From Macrotis lagotis (taxonomy: Eukaryota > Chordata > Mammalia > Peramelemorphia > Peramelidae): a DNA stretch of 64,000 bases. The DNA is taken from contig NC_133661.1 of the NCBI RefSeq assembly GCF_037893015.1, forward strand, positions 184,266,306 through 184,330,305, written 5' to 3'. The position numbers and the translations under genes are program-made. Under the pieces are notes generated by a model. The model worked only from the letters and a program-made list of their open reading frames with translations, ran no database searches and had not been told where the DNA came from. Shown one piece after another: positions 59,839 to 64,000 of the stretch (position 1 is its first letter; each line of letters begins with the position of its first letter).

Positions 59839-60919
59839 AAACCTCATTACTTAAATATATATAAAGAACAAAGCCAAATTTGCAAAAATAACAGCTATTT
59901 TCTCAATTGATAAAAGGTCAAAATGAACAGGATTTTTCAGAAGAAAAAATTGAAGGCAGCAGAGGCATAGGAAAAAAATCACTAAATCACTCTTATTTAG
60001 AGAAAAACAAATTGAAATACTCTGACAGATCATCTCATAGTATCAGCTTGACTAAAATGAAAGGAATGGAAAATCATAAATGTTGGATGGAATGTGAGTG
60101 AATAAATACTCTAATTCATTGATATTGGAGCTGTGAACTCCATTCTGGAGAAAAATTTGGAATGATGCCCAAAGGACTATAAAATTCTTTTATCAAGAAT
60201 TTCAACTACTAGATTTGAAGTTCAAAGAAAACAAAGAAAAAGGAAAGACTATGTGTACAACAAAATTTATAGCAGATATTTTTGTGGTTACATGGGATTG
60301 TAGATTGAAGAGATGCTTATCAATTGGGAAATAACTGAACAAGTAATTTTATATAATTTGTTGGAAGAGTTTTGTGTTCTAAAAAATGATAAAGGGCATG
60401 GCTGCAGAAAAGCCAAAATATGAACTGATGCAAAACAAAGTGAACAAAACCAGAAGAACATTGTACACAACAATGAATTGACAATAGTTAATTATGAAAG
60501 GTCGCTGTTTCATATAATGATCAAGATAATTACAATGGATTCATGATTCAAAATACTATCCACCTTCAGAAAGAAAACTGATGAATTCTGACTGCAGATT
60601 GAAGCATATTTTTTCACTTTATTAATCTTGATTTTTTCACAGCATGGTAAATGTGGAAATGGAAAATGTGTAACAATATTTTTATGGATATTTTATTTCT
60701 TGCATTCATAATGGGTAAAGTAGGGGAGGAGTGAGTAAGGGAGATAATACGGAAAAAAATAAATTTTTTTTAGAATTTTTAAGACTTCTCATAATACTTT
60801 TGTAGTCCTATGTTGTGATTGTCATTTCACCACCTTTGAAAAGAAAAATTAATGTGAAAAGTCATCAGCTGTAATGCTATGTTTAATATCAGAGATTGAG
60901 GCTCTAACCAAATTTGCAT

Positions 60920-60958
60920 AGTTTCTGCCCAGACTACAGGTTCCAATGAGTGCACATC
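60920..60958 (-). other. Orphan RSS-like remnant 3' of TRAV13-like C
   Basis: A nonamer-like GCAGAAACT (60920-60928) with an adjoining spacer-like stretch lies 203 bp 3' of the real RSS. The heptamer position reads GATGTGC. It is the same relic as at 42334-42372, so the duplication predates the split of copies B and C. Confidence 0.65.
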
Positions 60959-61122
60959 ATGGATCATCCATCAAAAGACCTTAAGACATTTGAAGGTTCA
61001 GTTTCTGATAATGTAGAAAATTTGTGTTTTTATTTCCTTTTCAGCATAAAACAAAATGGCAAAATCTTCATTTCCATAGTCTGTGCTTGAAATTGGGAAT
61101 GAGGCTGTAGCCCCACCTGCAG

Positions 61123-61161
61123 GGTTTCTGCACAGGCTACAGGTAACCAGAGAGTACTGTG
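61123..61161 (-). other. 23-RSS of TRAV13-like C, heptamer CACAGTA
   Basis: Heptamer CACAGTA (61155-61161; last base differs from consensus), 23-bp spacer and nonamer GCAGAAACC (61123-61131; 7 of 9 to consensus), on the minus strand. The CAC that RAG cleavage needs most is kept. Confidence 0.88.
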
Positions 61162-61696
61162 CACTAGCTGCACAAAAGTAAGTTCCTGAGTCTCCAGACT
61201 GGGCAGCAGTGATGTGCAGGGAGAGGTGTTGGTTTCCTTTGTTGAGCATGATTGTCATGCTTCCATTTATTTTTCTGTCCATAGTTGAACTAATGTCCAT
61301 CAGCATTTCTGGTCCCTTCCCAGAAACTTGCTTGTACCAAAGAAAGAATATGAAGATACTGTTTTTATAACTGCAGTTCATGCTGACATGATCTCTCTCC
61401 TGAACAGTCATGGATTGAGGACTTTGAGACAACTGTTCTTGGCTTGCTACCCTTGCTTGGAAAAAGAGTGACAGATTCAAAATATAAAAAAATGATTTAA
61501 AAAAAGTCACACATTAGAAGGTAATAGACCCAACAAATAATTTCCTTTTCTTCCTCCTCATTTTGGGAAGAATATCTTTTTTATCTCCCTTTTTCAAGAA
61601 GGTACCCTACACCCATTCCTCCCCATTCCTCTCTCCCAGCTCACAGTCCAAAGGAAGCACCAGGATCATTAATGAGATTCTCAAGTAAGTCTCCAT
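61162..61696 (-). CDS. TRAV13: T-cell receptor alpha V segment, TRAV13-like copy C; acceptor and heptamer altered
   Basis: Leader exon 61645-61696 encodes METYLRISLMILVLPLD plus one base, with a GTGAGC donor. The V exon runs 61162 to about 61455. It encodes VASQEQLSQSPQSM, VSMNCSYKNSIFIFFLWYKQ, LNKGNQHLSLHITAAQ and DSGTYFCAAS, with all invariant residues. Two features set it apart. The CAG acceptor used by copies A and B is changed to CAA, so the AG now lies one base further in, where its use would shift the frame and meet a TAG at once. The AAG three bases upstream of the old acceptor is intact and would splice in frame, adding one residue. The heptamer is CACAGTA instead of CACAGTG. It is probably expressible, but with more doubt than A and B. 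Confidence 0.85.
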
Positions 61697-61831
61697 TCTT
61701 CCTTCCTCACAGAGTCTGTAACTCAGTGTAGCACCTCAGCGATTCTCTACTAAAAAGCTAGTACAATGTTTTGCATATTGATCATTCTTCTTTTTGCTTT
61801 AAATAATACAATGCTTTCTCAGATTAGTAAC

Positions 61832-61860
61832 TAAGCCAATAGAAGACAAGCACTACATGT
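61832..61860 (-). promoter_or_regulatory. Conserved CCAAT block in the TRAV13-like C promoter
   Basis: CCAAT at 61836-61840 followed by AGAAGACAAGCACTACATG, about 140 bp upstream of the ATG; nearly the same as copy B. Confidence 0.5.
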
Positions 61861-61933
61861 AGCACAGGCACACCCAGCTTGTCTATTCAAAGTTAGCCAT
61901 TTGGTTTGAGTTTAGCAGTGAAAATGGATATCC

Positions 61934-61946
61934 TGCCACCTTCTGG
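61934..61946 (-). promoter_or_regulatory. CTCF-like core motif upstream of TRAV13-like C
   Basis: Minus strand CCAGAAGGTGGCA, 238 bp 5' of the ATG and about 25 bp from the start of a (GGAA)n tract. Confidence 0.65.
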
Positions 61947-61969
61947 CCAGATGTAGAAAGAGAGAGAGA

Positions 61970-62130
61970 GGAAGGAAGGAAGGAAGGAAGGAAGGAAGGA
62001 AGGAAGGAAGGAAGGAAGGAAGGAAGGAAGGAAGGAAGGAAGGAAAGAAAGAAAGAGGGAAGAGAGGGAGGGGGAAAGGAAGGAAGGAAGGAGGGAGGGA
62101 AGGGAGGGGGGAAGAAAGGAAGGGAAGATA
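61970..62130 (+). repeat. (GGAA)n and mixed purine tract upstream of TRAV13-like C
   Basis: GGAA repeat to about 62045, then irregular purine sequence. Same position as the unit B tract; absent before copy A. Confidence 0.95.
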
Positions 62131-62249
62131 TTGCTGAGCCCACAAAGTGCTAAAAAAGGGAAATTACTTTTATTTTGGAATTTTATAAATACAAGGGCAA
62201 AAGGTTCCTTATCAGAAAGACTGAAAGCAATAGAAAAAGTCATGGAGGT

Positions 62250-62255
62250 GTTTTG

Positions 62256-62283
<28 letters not shown>
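62250..62283 (+). repeat. (TTTTG)n microsatellite
   Basis: Pentamer repeat about 550 bp upstream of TRAV13-like C. Confidence 0.95.
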
Positions 62284-62286
<3 letters not shown>

Positions 62287-62990
62287 TAAGACACTGAGTA
62301 CCCTTGGATAAATTATAAAGAGTTTTGTCTTGTTTTCCATGTTGATTCACTAATCATTTCAGCTTTCCTTTTAAAAGTCTAGAAAGCATAGGCAGGTAAA
62401 GAAATGGAGAAACTAAACTTCAGAATCAGAAAGTCCTGCCTCTATTACATACCAACTCTCTGATCATGAAAATATCATTTAGTTGTCTTAATTTTTTAAT
62501 TTAGAAAAATTAGGTATTTGGAATAAATAGCTTCTGAAATACTTTCCATTTCTAAGCGCAAAATTATTTATGAAAGTCATACAATGAAGAGAACACTTTA
62601 GAAAGTGGAATTAGCCAAATGGAAAAGGGGATAAAAACATTCACTTAAGAAAATAATTTCTTAGAAAGCTGAATTGAGTAAATGGCAGCTAATGATTTTT
62701 GAGAAATCAAGAAACAATGAAATGAAACCAAAAGAATGAAAAATAGGAGACAAAGTGAAATTTTTCATTGGAAAAACAACTGAACTGGAAAACAGATCCA
62801 GGAAAGGTACTTTTAAAATTGTTGGCCTACCTGAAAGTCAAGATAAAAAAAGTACCAAAACACCATCTTTCAAGAAATTCTCCAGAAAAATTTCCCTGAT
62901 ATTCTAGAATCAGAAGGTAAAATAAAAATGAAAAATGTCCACCAATAACCTCCTGAAAGAGATACCAAATGAAAACTCCCAATATTATAA

Positions 62991-63156
62991 CCCAGGCAGC
63001 TAGGTGGTACAGTGGATAGAGCACCAGCCCTGGAGTCAGGAGTACCTGAGTTCAAATTTTACCTCAGATAATAATTACTTAATAATTACCTGGCTGTGTG
63101 GCCTTGGCAAGCCACTTAACCCCATTTGCCTTGCAAAAAAAAACACCTAAAAAAAG
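62991..63156 (+). repeat. WSINE1-type SINE
   Basis: TSD AATATTATAA at 62981-62990 and 63157-63166. Confidence 0.88.
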
Positions 63157-63377
63157 AATATTATAAACAAATTCAAGAGCTCTCTGATCAAGCAGAAAAT
63201 ATTGCAAGCATCAGAAAGAAATAATTTAATATAGTAGAGCCACAGTCAGATTAAGACAGAATTTCATTTTAGAACACCTGTGACAGAGTATACCATCTGT
63301 ATCCAAAGAAAGAACTGTGGGGTTTAAACTAAGACCAAAGACTATTACCTTCATTTTTTTAATAAAAAAGTGTCTTG

Positions 63378-63527
63378 GGGTGACTGGGTTGCACAGTGGA
63401 TAGAGCACTGGTCCTGGAGTCAGGAGTCCCTGGGTTCAAATCTGGCCTCAGACACTTAATAATTACCTAGCTGTGTGGCCTTGGGCAAGACACTTAACCC
63501 CCATTGCCTTGCAAAAGAAAAAAACTA
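63378..63527 (+). repeat. WSINE1-type SINE inside a young L1 3' end
   Basis: TSD AAAAAAGTGTCTTG at 63364-63377 and 63528-63541. Confidence 0.9.
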
Positions 63528-64000
63528 AAAAAAGTGTCTTGTATACTACATAATTTTTCAATCTCTATTATTTCTCCTCAAGTATATGACTTCTCTCTCA
63601 ACACATTCAACTTCCATCAATGCATATCATGGAAACAATGTAAAGATCATCAGACTGCCTTCTGTGGGGTGTGGAAGGGAAAGCAGGGACAGAAATTGTA
63701 AAATTCAAAACCTACAAAAATGATAGGTAGAAACTACTATTGTATATAATTGGAAAACAAAAAAATTCAGAATAACACAGAATTTAGCAAGTTCACATTA
63801 AAGGATCAGATGGCTTGGAATATGATATTCTAGAAGATCAAAGAGTTTGCATTAAAACCAAGAATCAACTACCCATAAAAATTGAATATATTCTTTCAGG
63901 GGAAAAGATGGATATTCAGTGAACTGAGAATTTTAAACTTTCCTGATGAAAAGAGCAAAGATAAACAGAAAACTGACTTTTAAATACAAGACTCAAGAAA

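Larger units (their letters stand above)
57700..60780 (+). mobile_element. Old L1 relic, ORF2 to 3' UTR (unit C)
   Basis: The same insertion as 40440-42170 but less deleted, with recognisable GATGCAGAAAA-type and TTTTGACAAAATGCATCACT reverse transcriptase stretches near 58380-58700 and a 3' UTR near 60560-60780. SINEs lie at 58049-58204 and 59685-59838. Confidence 0.65.
62575..64000 (+). mobile_element. Old L1 relic, ORF1 part (unit C), with a younger L1 3' end inside
   Basis: ORF1 remnants at 62575-63275 and 63720-64000 (AAAGGATCAGATGGCTTGGA) match the unit B element at 43985-44792. A short young-type L1 3' end (about 63277-63718: TATACCATCTGTATCCAAAG, ACATTCAACTTCCATCAATG) interrupts it and itself carries a SINE. 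The window ends within the relic. Confidence 0.65.

Noticed and set aside
61883-62243. PSFLPSFLPS-type open frames on the minus strand
   Set aside because: Same cause, from the (GGAA)n tract upstream of TRAV13-like C.
261-63527. tRNA genes, because of A- and B-box matches in many places
   Set aside because: Every case is the head of a WSINE1-type SINE with an A-rich tail and often a target duplication; none shows a full cloverleaf gene.
1-64000. TRA/TRD D, J or constant segments, and V genes on the plus strand
   Set aside because: No J motif (FGxG with a 12-RSS), constant-domain sequence or plus-strand V exon was recognised.
1-64000. CRISPR arrays or prokaryotic operons
   Set aside because: The direct repeats are microsatellites, SINEs or L1 parts. 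Introns, SINEs and RSS show vertebrate DNA.

Overview
The window is mammalian germline DNA, almost certainly from a marsupial. More than twenty copies of a tRNA-derived marsupial SINE (WSINE1-type, with an A box, a GGTTCAAATCC B box and a variable A-rich tail) and several generations of marsupial-type L1 make up most of the sequence. The species cannot be fixed from sequence alone. An Australian marsupial is plausible.

The host genes are five T-cell receptor alpha variable (TRAV) segments, all on the minus strand. In the direction of transcription they are TRAV13-like C (61162-61696), TRAV13-like B (42564-43104), TRAV8-like (33330-33762), TRAV13-like A (24539-25045) and TRAV14/DV4-like (3143-3700). 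Each has a leader exon with a GT donor, a V exon with an AG acceptor, the two Ig-fold cysteines and the framework-2 Trp, and a 3' heptamer / 23-bp spacer / nonamer recombination signal (RSS). All five are open through the V exon. The subgroup order 13-8-13-14 matches, from memory, the human block TRAV13-1 / 8-4 / 8-5 / 13-2 / 14DV4. The window therefore lies inside the V array of the TRA/TRD locus, with the D, J and C genes off the low-coordinate end.

Each TRAV13-like and TRAV8-like gene has a 12-of-13 match to the CTCF core motif 210-265 bp upstream of its ATG, in the orientation of the gene. The three TRAV13-like genes also share a CCAAT-containing block 120-140 bp upstream. The spacers are old segmental duplications: unit A is about 24.4-33 kb, unit B about 40.1-44.8 plus 51.86-55.0 kb, and unit C about 57.3-64 kb. 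B and C are closest, sharing an old L1 junction and (GGAA)n tracts that A lacks.

The repeats record nested history. A full-length L1 (14120-21134) with an intact 400-codon ORF1 and a decayed ORF2 sits inside an older L1 relic. A 5'-truncated L1 (44807-46525) has a perfect 14-bp target-site duplication (TSD). Several older L1 relics run from ORF1 straight to the ORF2 3' end without reverse transcriptase, as in HAL1-type elements. One of them contains a long inverted repeat (37241-38856). Other features are a processed ATP5ME pseudogene (50592-50807), a pogo/Tc2-like DNA transposon relic (51050-51861), a hAT-like relic (8138-8382), a polyadenylated 2.4-kb insertion of unknown identity with an LTR-like stretch and a 21-bp tandem repeat (28241-30674), and many microsatellites. 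Nothing bacterial, no CRISPR array and no RNA gene other than SINE heads was seen.
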